From Antedon mediterranea (Eukaryota; Echinodermata; Crinoidea; Comatulida; Antedonidae), in the NCBI RefSeq assembly GCF_964355755.1, contig NC_092676.1, positions 10,026,288-10,090,287 of the forward strand: a DNA stretch of 64,000 nt, in the 5' to 3' direction. Both the position numbers and the translations under genes were made by a program. The notes beneath the pieces are model-generated. The model worked only from the letters and a program-made list of their open reading frames with translations. It searched no databases and was not told where the DNA came from. Below are positions 35,085 to 45,782 of the stretch, one piece after another; within the stretch, counting starts at the first letter, position 1, and the number at the start of each line of letters is the position of its first letter.

Positions 35085-35715
35085 ATTCAATTATAAAAGT
35101 GAACCATATCTAATTCTTAGGGGTCATAATTGACTCTCAATTAAATTAGGGTGCTCATATTGCCAATATTTATAAACGGTATCAAGAAATGTTAGAATGT
35201 TATCTAAACTCAAATTTCCGTTTAATATATTATGTTTACTCTACAACACTCTTATTTTACAATATTTAAATAAAATATTGGTTGAGCTACAACTATTGAC
35301 AAATTTACACACTTATGTTCATGCACGAGCTCTGAAACATCTAAAATTCGTTGTGTATTAATTTAATTTTCAAAAGAAAGCCCATACAATTTATACTTCT
35401 CTTAATATATTAAATATTTTTATATCAACAAACTTCAAACAGTCATGTTAATTTTTCGTTTCAGTAATAAACAGCTTCCTTCAAAATTTTATACTTTTCA
35501 TATTTTTGTCAATTTCACTCTTAAAACATAAAATTCGACTGCCAAATTGATTATATCATTTACGAAAAAATATTCTATTTCACTTCGCAGGAAATCTTTT
35601 ATTTATTATGAACCTTGTTTATTGGACATTATGCCTTTTAATCTCAAACAATATATATTAAGCTCTACCCATGGTATTGAGCACTTTCTACAGTTGATCT
35701 TGCTTTCTACTTAGT
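35085..35715 (+). pseudogene. LINE fragment, post-RT region, heavily decayed
   Basis: Frames give FLGVIIDSQLN (motif E region), then AHIANIYK, and later YINKLQTVMLIFRFSNKQLPSKFY and PFNLKQYIL, the conserved C-terminal tract of CR1/L2-type ORF2. Many stops are present. The copy abuts the right end of the long-TIR element, which may have inserted into it. Confidence 0.65.
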
Positions 35716-35717
35716 TT

Positions 35718-35750
<33 letters not shown>

Positions 35751-35970
35751 AATCCAAAGGCAAATTACTGAACAAATGACAATGCTATGGGTATCAGTGG
35801 CTGGATCCCAATGGAGATACAAAAAAAAGCGAAAAGCTAAATCCAAACGATAAAGTAAAACAGCCAGAAAAGTTAGCAGAGCTTTCGGGCAACACTAGCC
35901 CTTCATCAGTGCAAGTGAAGGAATTTGGATAATGTCAAGAACTGGCAAGTGCTGCCTGGGTGGACAGGAA
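35716..35970 (-). repeat. Penelope terminus with hammerhead ribozyme core; AT microsatellite
   Basis: An (AT)n run lies at 35725-35750. From 35745 to about 35855 the sequence is the reverse complement of 55590-55695 (shared phrases CAAAGGCAAATTACTGA, GACAATGCTATGGGTATCAG, GGATC.CAATGGAGATACAAA), so it is a dispersed element end. At 35875-35909, minus strand, the hammerhead core reads CTGATGA, a GGGC/GCCC stem II with loop, GAAA, then a 3-bp stem III (AGC-TCT-GCT). Penelope-like retroelements are known to carry such ribozymes in their terminal repeats. Confidence 0.7.
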
Positions 35971-37093
35971 AAAAAGAAATACAACAAAAGGTGATAGGGT
36001 GGAGTCTGAATAAGAGTAGAAAATAAAGAAGGTAGCTTGGTAGAGATATAAACAATTTTGGAATGAAACTAAAAAACAGTTTAAATTGTGGTTAGTTAAT
36101 ATTGGAACTTAAATGTTGGTGGTCAATGGAATAATTTTACCGATCTAGGAGTATCTATATATAAATTATGGTTAATTCTGACATAGGCGAGCACAATGCA
36201 AAAACTTCGGTACAAATCTCCGCCTTGGATACCTACCTTATCTATCTGAGATGTACCGCGAAACGTAGATTTGATAACATTAGTGTTCACAGCGACGCTA
36301 TTGTTCCATCATATTTCTATCTTAGGAAGATATTATAAAGAGTTTTTTAACACAATTTATGATTTCAACATTAGATTTTCATCTCAATTTCAATTCTTCC
36401 CGGTCAAAGTATTTTCCGGGTTTAAGATAAGTTCACCTTGCAACAACCTGGTTTCAAATATTTTCTCTCTTTTATACACAAGGGAGCAGTTAAAATAATA
36501 GATTTGACCCTAAAGGTGACTGGAAACAGGCACTTTCCATCAATCAATAGTGTCCCTTTGGAAGACGAATAAAAAACCAGATATATTTGGCCATTAATCA
36601 TAGCCATAATTCAGTTTTTTGTTTATTTTAAAACATACCGCGCATGTGTGAAGGTACAGTAGTTAAATAATAGGAATTATACTGCAAATTAATAAAGATC
36701 AAATTAAATATACGCCATAAAGAATCAGAATATATTGTGGGGAATAGTATTTTAAAATTACATAGGGAGATTTGATGATAAGACATTTTTCGAGTGAAAT
36801 CCCGATAGCTGAGTTTTATTGAGTAAGCTTGAAGGAATAACTGTAGGCTATCTTCCTGTGTCCCGTTAGGACCGAGATGTCTGCCCATGTTGCAAGGCGT
36901 AATGTCTTCTTTCTTGGGCCCACTCTGTCACGGCAGTTAGTTTCAAAAGATGATTAAATTAAATAATGTATTAATAATTATTAGGATGGTATTCATTTGA
37001 ATAAACGCCTCTCCAATAAAACATCACTTTGAATAATAACCCCCCCCCCCCCCCCCCCCACCCCAACCCAACTATCTAATAAACATCCATCCA
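35971..37093. other. No gene recognised; poly-C run
   Basis: AT-rich sequence with only short frames (for example 36271-36498 plus, 36628-36888 minus) of no recognisable family. The first part may still be Penelope untranslated sequence. A C-run lies at 37041-37059. No RNA genes are seen. Confidence 0.4.
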
Positions 37094-39249
37094 CATACAG
37101 TGGGAAAGCCACTTCGCGTTTTGACCGTTAAATCGTGTAAAATCGACTTACTTCCGCATTGACGATTTTGAAGCGCCACCTATCGTTGAAAACTGAAACC
37201 ACGATTTTTCGTCGCCTAGCAAATAAGTGCTGTTTTATTTTAAGCTCTCATGAATATTTAAGAACCGCCCAACATTACCTATTATGGTAAAAGCATTTCC
37301 TAATAAGTATAATTGAATAACCGATCGGTTTCTTTCAAAGAAACCGAAGCTAATACAATACATTCGGCGACTGAAGTCGGGACTCGTGAAATTTATAAAT
37401 GTGGTACGATTTGACTACTGTTTTGTTGTCCATTTTCTGAATAGTCGGAGGTGCATCCCAACAAATTAAAACAATTATAATCAATTGTTTTATCAAGAAT
37501 AATATTAGTTTAATCGAGTATGATATATTTCTATCCTGTTCAAAATTTGTTGGTGTATTCTCAGGCCTCGAAAGGTAGGTACATTTTCTAGCTGTGAGCG
37601 TGGTTTCGGCAACGCGAGACACGTGTGTCAGTATAGGCGATAGCGAGACGTGTGTTGATGCTGATCCGATAGTCGTTAAGTTGTACTGATTACGAGTATC
37701 ATTGGTCCTGGCCGGCCTAGCCTGGTGATCTGATCCCCCAAAAAAAATACTTTTTTTCAATCAGTATTAATATATTATTTGATTTATTAGGCTCAATAGA
37801 TGCCTAGCTAGGCTACTAGTAGGCCTAGGCCTAGATTATAAATAATAATAGTAAATACTGTAATTTAATTAATAAAATACAGCTTCCATTTGCCTTACTT
37901 TTATGTCATCATATAATATTATAATTATATATACAACCAGACATTAACATTTTTTAAAATAATATTTATTATTTTTTCTGACACTTTCAGGAATAGTTGA
38001 TGATGCAGAGTTCTTTTTCTTTGTGACTTCAAACTGAGAGTGAAGTGGATAAAAAGATGACACCGGTACCTACCGACATTGTCATACCCAAACTATAATT
38101 TAATTATTTAAAACAAAATGTTGAATTACAAAAATGTATGTTGCAGAGGATTTAGATGAATATTACAATACAAATATTTATGTTGAATGCAAACCTACTA
38201 CACTATACTCTGTAAATTATGTTATTGTCATGTGGTAGACCTTAAAAATTGAATATTTATTGTATGTTAGGCCTATTTTATATTTTATTATTATTAATAC
38301 TGTATTAGTTTAATATTTATACTACAATGTATTAATTTATATTATACAGTACTAGTTTGTACATGTTTTTACCCAAAAAAAATGAATAAATAATTTGTTA
38401 TTCAATCTAATTGCTTGTTTGTTCATCAATAACAAAACAATTGTAAGCAAGTATATAACAGTTCTTGTTAGCCGCTTATTTCAGGTCATATTATTAATAT
38501 TAGCTAGGCCCGACGCGCCCGATCACAACGTCACTAAGTGACTTTCCGCCCCTGGAACAATCACTCGCTAATAGGGCTAGGCCTCGGACTCGTATAAAAG
38601 CTATTATAATAGTTATGATAAATATTCCTCAACTAAAATGTATACTGTGATAAATAAACAAGTAATAATATACGTTGTATTGGAATGTATTTATTTATAT
38701 GAATTCTTATACGCGGACAATTATAAACATCGCGTATATCGTTCGCTATAAATAAATTCATAAACACGATGACGATGAGTTTACAAAATGGCGGTTTCGC
38801 TAGTTTTCGATGGAACAAATAGTGGTACCTTTAGTTTGAATAGTCGGGGCTGCATCCCAACCACCGAATTTTGTATCTTAATATCGTATTCTGTAGATTA
38901 TTAATTTTTCTAACAGGGATTTTAAATTCAGGACTGTTCAATTTTTCTAAACATTTTATTTTAATGATTTTCTAGGGTACAATTTCGGAAAAAAGACATT
39001 GGTTGATTTTGCCGTTAAATTACAGATTATCGTTTTGTTCAAATACATTTAATTTTACATGACAATATATTAAAACCATTTATGAATTTATTTCACTAAC
39101 AATATTTTTCCGATAATCAGCTAAATTTACAAATATTGTGTTTTTCCAACACCCTAAAATTTAGCAATTTTCAACTAAATTAGAAAAGTAGGGCGCCCTC
39201 TCCGAGTCGAAATTTGACACGATTTGTCGACTGGCTGTCCCACTGCATA
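37094..39249. mobile_element. 2.15-kb non-autonomous DNA transposon, CAGTGGGA termini
   Basis: The element is 37098-39245. It starts CAGTGGGAAAGCCACTTCGCG, ends ACTGGCTGTCCCACTG, and is flanked by CATA (37094-37097 and 39246-39249). The reverse complement of its right end matches the left end of the 14244 element (GTCGACAAATCG, GAGGGCGCCCTA), so they are one family in opposite orientation. CTGAATAGTCGG..GTGCATCCCAAC near 37428 and GAATAGTCGGGGCTGCATCCCAAC near 38838 are internal direct repeats, also shared with the first element. A 136-codon minus frame (37350-37760) runs through these repeats and has no domain I recognise. Confidence 0.75.
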
Positions 39250-39626
39250 TTTATAACAACACAATTATACTATTTGTAGTAGAATTCACCGCACTGTTAA
39301 TTACAATTTACCAAGCATTTGTTATTCTTTTTTAGCACTTTTCATATCTATTAGAGGATTTCATTTGATTATAAATGTTACCATATTATCAAAACTACAA
39401 AATTTAACATATATCCCTCGAATAAGCACCTCCCTCAAATGACCTCCGCCTCCCCAAAGGGCCCTACCAAACAATAAAAACTGTACTTTAAAATGTTATT
39501 AATCATCTAAAACACTGTGAAACAAAGTAGTTTAGTTTTACGAATGTCAAGCATTTTCAATAATGGTAACCGACAGAAAACGTATAAGGAGAACATTATC
39601 ATTCCGAGAACCATCGTCTACACTTC
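39250..39626. other. Intergenic, nothing recognised
   Basis: AT-rich. GATGGTTCTCGG-type sequence (complement of about 39606-39616) is shared with the flank of the second conserved-loop hairpin (63621-63632), so this is probably part of that repeat family. Confidence 0.4.
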
Positions 39627-39663
39627 CTAGAGGGGGAGCGAGCGAAGCGAGCTCACCCTCTAG
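39627..39663 (+). repeat. 37-nt hairpin, conserved loop, copy 1
   Basis: Arms CTAGAGGGGGAGC and GCTCACCCTCTAG pair over 13 positions (one G-T) around the loop GAGCGAAGCGA. The second copy at 63571-63607 has the same 13-11-13 layout and the same loop but mostly different arms. Function is unknown. Confidence 0.75.
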
Positions 39664-39797
39664 TGTTCCTAATGTTAAGTACAAAAGGTTTTGTGGTTTT
39701 AAGTTGTAATTCCCAGTGGTTTTCTTTGTCTTTGCGAGTTTTGTCGCTCCATTTGACATCGTGGTCTATTGCAATAACTCTGAAATTTGCCACATAT

Positions 39798-39871
39798 GGC
39801 TCTGTGGTCTAGTAGTATGATACACTCGCCCTGTAAGCGAGAGGTTGCAGGTTCGAATCCCGCCAGAGACA
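39798..39871 (+). tRNA. tRNA-Thr(UGU)-like sequence, probably pseudogene or SINE head
   Basis: The 74-nt cloverleaf has an acceptor stem GGCTCTG/CAGAGAC with discriminator A, an anticodon stem CTCGC/GCGAG, and T-arm GCAGG-TTCGAAT-CCCGC. A-box TGGTCTAGTAG and B-box GGTTCGAATCC are intact, and a TTTT Pol III terminator lies at 39874-39877. The anticodon would be TGT (Thr). Against a working tRNA are position 33, which is C instead of the near-universal U, and mismatches in the acceptor (G2-A71), D (C12-T23) and T (A51-C63) stems. CCA is not encoded, as is usual in eukaryotes. Confidence 0.55.
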
Positions 39872-40644
39872 CCTTTTCATACAACTAAAACTATTGATAT
39901 GTTGTTTCGTTCTCATACGGAGAGTGTTTTATTGGGGCGACTTTTTCTCATTCTCACAGATTTCCTCATCTTCATCGTTTCAAATTAATTAATTAAATGT
40001 CAGTATATCACCGGGCGGTTTAGAATTAATGTTCTTTGCCCTGATGTGTTTATATATATATAAGTATCTCTTCGGAGATCCCGCTTTGTGAATAAAAATA
40101 CTGAATAGTAGTACAGGAAAACTATGAAATATGGTTGAAAAAATTGCAACAGAATTTATTTCACCACAATGCATTTCTATAAGGTCCCTATATGAACATA
40201 CTAAAAGTCTAGAAAAATCCAGGTAGGGGAAATAGGTTTTTTAAAACAAAATGGCCGCCAATGGCGAAAATGCCTAAAAAAGGACAAAAAAAACATAAAT
40301 GATAGATCTAATTACCACTTTATAACAGTTTTTACAATGGTTTATATATTTCTTTACAGTTTCGAAGATCTGAACTACAATATACACATTATTTTAGGTG
40401 CTGTTAATTAGAAAATGACCGAAAAACAAATGTTTAAGTATCTAGATATATCTCTATTGTTATAATATATAAAACGCAGTCCTTCCTATGCTTAATGCAT
40501 AGGATTAAGGTGTCTAATAATAAATCAGTTCATTTACATTTGTACTGTTATAACAATATATTACGACATTGGTCGTGCCAGTGGGGAGGGGTATAGAGAT
40601 GGGAGATAATATGGGAAGGGTGAGGGAGTCTGTCCAGCCCCCTT
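39872..40644. repeat. Dispersed-repeat copy 40137-40280 and imperfect hairpin 40484-40517
   Basis: ATTGCAACAGAATTTATTTCACC through AAATGGCCGCCA matches the repeat at 25250-25545 and 18638-18900. An imperfect hairpin around TCCTATGCTTAATGCATAGGA lies at 40484-40517 and resembles the one at 41995-42040. Otherwise nothing is seen. Confidence 0.55.
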
Positions 40645-41800
40645 TAGATACTTTCTATCCCTAGTCTGTGGGTGGAAGAGAATTTCCTATCCACTGCTAT
40701 ACCTGGTAATAAAGACTCACGAAATGAAATTTTGCAGCAAGGGAATAGATTTGCTTTTTGCAACTTTCTCAAAGAAAAGTAGGCTGTCTAAAGTCTCCAT
40801 TGACTTCCCTCCATACGGTAGCTACCATCCAATGCCAAATTCCTGATGCAATGTTTTCTTTCTTTTTTTTAACTGTTTGGTTTACAGAATTTGACATACA
40901 GCTCTAACTGTGATGTGATGATTTTTAAGACCAACACCTTTTCCTAAACCAAATTTACTTACGGCCCATAATTACAGCCATTAAACACAAGAGTTTACTT
41001 TGCCTTCACTGCATAACGTAACAAACATACATGTTACATAATAAATGTCTTGAAATGTTGCTGTTTCGGGCCAAGAGGTTTGATGTAGCAGTGCTCCCCC
41101 GTTGATAACATACAGTGGGCAGTGAGATGAAGGTTTCTGAGTAGTCTAGCAGTGTGTATGGAGTCAATGGAGTAAAAGAGGGCTGCAGGAAAAGTACAAG
41201 GTTCTTTTTCAACAAATGATGCATTGTGTATGACTGTCTCACATAGCCATCAATGATGGAATAGTATATGTGAGGGAATGTGCACTGCTTCTCTATTGAT
41301 GAATATGGTTGATTTTGATCCATGTATAATAATATGTTCTTTCCTCTTAAATTTATATTATGTCACGGTTGCTTCATTCATTGATTTAATACCGTATGTT
41401 CTCGATGGGGGAGCATTGTAAATGCATGTAAAGTCTTTCCTTGGTGTGAAGCTCTGTAAAAATTAATTTGCTTTTTATACATGGAATTCAGGGATGTGAT
41501 ACTACATCCCATCTATTTGGTATAGGAAAAGGTGTTAGTCTTAAAAAGTCATAACACCTGGGCAGTAGTACCAAACCATCGCATCAGAGGAATTGGCATT
41601 GGTAGCTATATACTGTATGGAGGAATACGTTCTGGGAGAAAGTAGCAAAAAGCAAAACAGCACTTAAAATAAAGTCTATTCCCGCAACAACAAATGCTGC
41701 AAAATGTCATTCCCTGCGTGTATATTACCATGGTACAGCAGTGGATAGAAAATACTCTTCAACCCATAGACTGGGGGATGGAAAGTTACAAATGGCGTGA
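40645..41800. repeat. 1.15-kb imperfect palindrome (foldback)
   Basis: Left-arm landmarks TAGTCTGTGGGTGGAAGAG (40661), ATCCACTGCTATACC, GAAATTTTGCAGCA, CATACGGTAGCTACCATCC and CACCTTTTCCTAAACCAAAT recur as reverse complements in reverse order between about 41520 and 41775. A GTGCTCCCCCGTTGATAACATA block (41091) matches the complement near 41396-41417. The centre is about 41250. A frame at 41006-41323 (minus) spans the centre and looks non-coding. It is probably a decayed long-TIR element. Confidence 0.7.
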
Positions 41801-41994
41801 TGTGTCCATTGACGACAAATTTACCACCAGTACCACTGTTTGTGACGAATACCACGGCATCAGCACATGCTTAATTCCTACCTATAGACAGAGGATGATA
41901 ACTGGACAATGAAAATAAATGGATTAATAGATTGTAAGTTTGTATAATTCTATTGTTGTGACAGTAGCCTACAAATGTAAATGAGCTGTTTTAT

Positions 41995-42040
41995 TAGACA
42001 CCGTAGTCCTGCATTATAATGCATAGGACTACGTTGTCTA
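41995..42040. repeat. 46-bp hairpin / mini-MITE
   Basis: TAGACACCGTAGTCCTGCATTA pairs with TAATGCATAGGACTACGTTGTCTA with two small bulges. Its relative at 40484-40517 sits on the other side of the 1.15-kb palindrome in the same orientation. Confidence 0.6.
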
Positions 42041-42229
42041 TTATTATAAGTTAAAGTTGGCTGAAAGGTTAATGTTGTTGTTCCTTGTAGTGTGCAATTT
42101 TTACTTTTATTTACCAAACTGTGTTAATTCACCTAACACAATCTGCAATTATTCAATTAATAACACTTACTACAATGGTCTGTGCAATATTTTACTGAGA
42201 TAGTCGTCTTCAAACGCACCAAAATTAGG

Positions 42230-42719
42230 CTATATTCGATCTATAGATACGATCTTGTTGATGCGGCTGTCAGGGACCTTGTCCCCACCATTAAAATTCG
42301 CAAAAAAAGTCATAAATGGTTTGATGCCGAGCGTGTGAAAGCCTTAAAATCTAAAGAACATTACCATCGTATATGGAAACAATTTCCATCCATCATTTCA
42401 CGTCAAAACTTCTGTGTTGCCAGAACTAATTTCAAAAAATTATCAAATTGTAAATATAAGGCTTACCTGAAATGCATCTCCTCTGACCTTGTTGCAAATC
42501 CTAAGCGATTTTGGACTTGGATCAAGTGTAAACGAAAAACTAAATCAAATGCAATAAGTATCTCTGATGGGGTTAGGGTTGCTGACAGCCCGCAAGCAAA
42601 AGCCACACTATTTAACAACTTTTTTGTTTCAGCTTTCTCGGACTCCAGGGATACTCCTATTGCCGAGCATTTAGATCTGCCTGAACTCAACGTTGATACA
42701 TTTTGGACATCGGTGAGTT
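42230..42719 (+). pseudogene. LINE fragment, linker between EN and RT
   Basis: The frame beginning at 42182 contains KKSHKWFDAERVKALKSKE, then FKKLSNCKYKAYLKCISSDL, NPKRFWTWIKCKRKTK, and KATLFNNFFVSAFSD. This is the tract that links endonuclease to RT in jockey/CR1-type ORF2. Both flanking domains are missing. The 3' break is near 42712, just before the next LINE. Confidence 0.8.
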
Positions 42720-42779
42720 AGATTGATCAAAATCGTTTAAGTTAACCAAATACTTAATTGACGTCCATGATCATCATTA

Positions 42780-43595
42780 TTGTTTCACTGCCTGTCGTTT
42801 AGTTGTTGTTGGTATGTCATGATAAAACAATTCATATTACATTGTATAAATTGTAATTTATTGCACATACTTGTTAACTTAGGCTATATAGTGTTAACTA
42901 TTCTCTGCTGCTGTAAGCAGCTTGCTCAGTTTTATTCATTAGTCATTTCCTTTTCTGTCTAATTTAAATGTTTGAATGTGACCTTTTTGATAATGTAAAT
43001 GTGAGCACAGAATATTTTAACGAAGATAACTTAATTTCTTCACTTGAACATTCTAATTTATCATCAAACTTTTCTATATTTGGACTAAACTGTCGTAGTG
43101 TTGTTAATAAGTTTGACTTAATCTCAAACTATTTAGACTCACTCGTACATGCCTTCTCCGTCATTGCCTTCAGTGAAACCTGGTTAACCGAAAAAGATAA
43201 TATTAATCTATACCAGTTACCAGGCTACAGTTTGATTCACACTGATAAGAGAGGTGGTGGGGTAGCGTTCTATGTTACCAACAAACTAACATATATTATT
43301 AGAAATGATCTGTCATCTTGTATGACTGAAGCAGAGACTATCTTTATTGAGATTGAGTTAGAATCAGGAAATAATGTTATTTGTGGTATAGTTTATAGAC
43401 CACCCTCACGTTCCTTGCAAAAGTTTGATGATGAATTATTTTTTTATTTTTATTTCAACTTTATTTATAGAGGGTAACCCTTCCAGCTGAACCCGCAGGC
43501 CAGCTGATATTCAGGGGCCCTCTTAAAAATGACAAAGTATATAAAACTATACTTAACTAATACGAATCTACTATATACATTTAAATTTAAAACTA

Positions 43596-43646
<51 letters not shown>

Positions 43647-45782
43647 AACATGTGTAATGCAAATGATTAATCTAGAAAAAAAGAAAGCTTACCTTGTGGG
43701 AGACTATAACATAAACTTACTCCAACAATCTACCGACAACACTATCCAATCACACTTAGACACAATATTTTCTCAGTCATTTCAGCCAATCATAAAAAGT
43801 CCTACTAGAATATCCGATAATTGTGCTTCAATAATTGATAACATTTATTGCAACATCGATTCTTTTACTACGTCCCTTAAAAGTGGAATACTTATTACTG
43901 ATATTTCTGATCACTTCCCAATATTCTGTGTAGATACTTTGGAAAAACATAATAAGCAATATCCTCGATTTGTATATAAACGACAATACTCTCCTCAACA
44001 AACGGAGTATTTTTTGCAAGAATTACAAAGCAATCAGTGGAATGATGTGCTATCCTCAAATAATGCGAATGTTGCTTATCAAAATTTTAAAAAAAAATTT
44101 AAATAAAACAATTGATAATTGTTTCCCTTTAAAACGAATTAGAAATAAGGCGAACAAGTTAAAATCTCCTTGGATCACAGCTGAAATTGCCAGAGCTATC
44201 TCTCAAAAACATAAATTATATAAAAAGTACAAACAAAATAACACCACTACTAATAAAAGTACGTACATACATTTTAGAAACAAGTTAACCACTACTATTA
44301 GAAATCGGAAAAAAAGAATATTATATGGTCCAGTTTGAACAAAATAAACAAGATATTAAAAAAACGTGGACAATCCTAAATGATATAATGGGTAGGGAAA
44401 AGACTACCAATTTGCCTACAAAAATAAAATTGGGTACTGAGACTTTCTCTGATAATGATGAGAAAGCTGATGCATTCAACTCTTTTTTTATTAATATTGG
44501 AGAAAAACTAAATAATAAATTTAGGCATGATTGTCAAAATGATCAAATCACCCATAGAACTTTCTTAAAGAGAAATTTTACCTCTTCAATGTTTTTTAAG
44601 CCTGTTACTGAACATGAACTTAACCACTATATTAAAAACACAAAGAATACTTCTCCTGGCCATGATGGTATAAGTGCCCAACTCATAAAATCTGCTTCCC
44701 CGTTTATTTTAAAACCTTTATTGCATTAATACGTCATTATCATCGGGCTGTGTCTCGGCTGATATAAAAATTGCTAAAGTTATCCCGGTATTTAAGAATG
44801 GTGACATCTCCGATATAAATAATTATCGGCCTATTTCCATTTTACCCTTTTTTTCCAAAATATTTGAGAGGAATGTGTATGATCAAACGATTTGTTACCT
44901 CTCAAAATATAACGTACTGAGTAAAACACAGTATGGGTTTAGACAACACCATTCAACTAGTCATGCTTTAATACAATCGATTGAAAAAATCACAAACGCT
45001 ATTGAGAATAAAGAGTTCACACTAGGAGTTTTCCTTGATTTATCAAAAGCGTTTGATACAATCGATCATGGTATATTATTAGATAAGTTAAGATTTTATG
45101 GTATAAGAGGAGTTCCGCTAAACTGGTTTTCAAACTATCTTAAAAAAAGACTAAAATACACATTTATTGTTAATACTGCATCTAGTAAAATGACAGTAAA
45201 CACTGAAGTTCCTCAGGGATCCATATTGGGTCCATTATTATTTCTTATATTCATTAATGATATTAGTCTAGCATGTAACCATGTAGACATGATTATGTAT
45301 GCAGATGACACAAATGTGTTTTATAGTCACAATGATATTACTCAAGCTTTTGATACAATGAACCAGGAGTTATCTATACTTTCGGACTGGTTTATTGCTA
45401 ACAAATTAACGCTAAATGTAAACAAATCAAAATATGTTATATTTAAGGCTAGAAATAAGTCAGCTGACACTACCTCACTAGAATTGAGGATGGGAAATGA
45501 ATGTATAGTAAAAGCTACTGAAGTTAAATTTCTAGGCTTATTTCTGGATGAAACTTTATCGTTTAATTTTCATGTAAATGAGGTAGCAAACAGTATTTCT
45601 AGAATAATTGGTGTCTTAAACAAAGTGAAGTCTATGTTATCAAGTAACATCTTGTTAACGGTATACAATGCACTTATATTACCTAGAATAACGTATGCTA
45701 TCACAGTATGGGGTGCTACTTCTGCTACAAGTTTAAACCGTATACATATTCTCCAGAAAAAAGCACTTAGAAATATTCAATA
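42780..45782 (+). pseudogene. CR1-like LINE ORF2, EN and RT, frameshifted and interrupted
   Basis: The endonuclease starts at 42968 (IFGLNCRSVVNKFD, IAFSETWL, RGGGVAFYV, VYRPPS). It is interrupted at 43437-43643 by a poly-A-tailed insertion and resumes with LVGDYNINLL and ISDHFPIF. The frame shifts near 44100, is reopened by a stop at 44336, and shifts again near 44730. RT covers TSPGHDGISAQLIK, NNYRPISILPFFSKIFER, motif A FLDLSKAFDTIDH, motif B VPQGSILGPLLF and an intact YADD (45298-45309). Motif E KFLGLFLDE and the post-RT ALILPRITYAITVWG follow. It ends at 45782, exactly where the foldback element starts. A hydrophobic frame (42780-42962) precedes it. Confidence 0.85.
43437..43643 (+). mobile_element. 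Short poly-A-tailed retro-insertion in the LINE endonuclease
   Basis: About 207 bp start with TTTATTTTTATTTCAACTT, contain AGAGGGTAACCCTTCCAGCTG and GGGGCCCTCTTAAAAATG, and end in a run of about 42 A (43602-43643). The GAGGGTA...GGGCCCT arrangement also occurs in the 3' tail of the minus-strand LINE near 19040-19090. It is likely a truncated LINE tail or SINE moved in trans. Confidence 0.65.

Noticed and set aside
37350-37760. 136-codon minus frame inside the 37098-39245 transposon
   Set aside because: It crosses internal repeats, has no recognisable domain, and the related element at 14244 keeps no equivalent frame.
39699-39884. Minus-strand 61-codon frame containing AGFEPATSRL
   Set aside because: It is the antisense translation of the tRNA-like sequence (the B-box TTCGAATCC reads FEPA); a well-known spurious protein motif.
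41006-41323. 105-codon minus frame
   Set aside because: It spans the centre of an imperfect palindrome and composition looks random.
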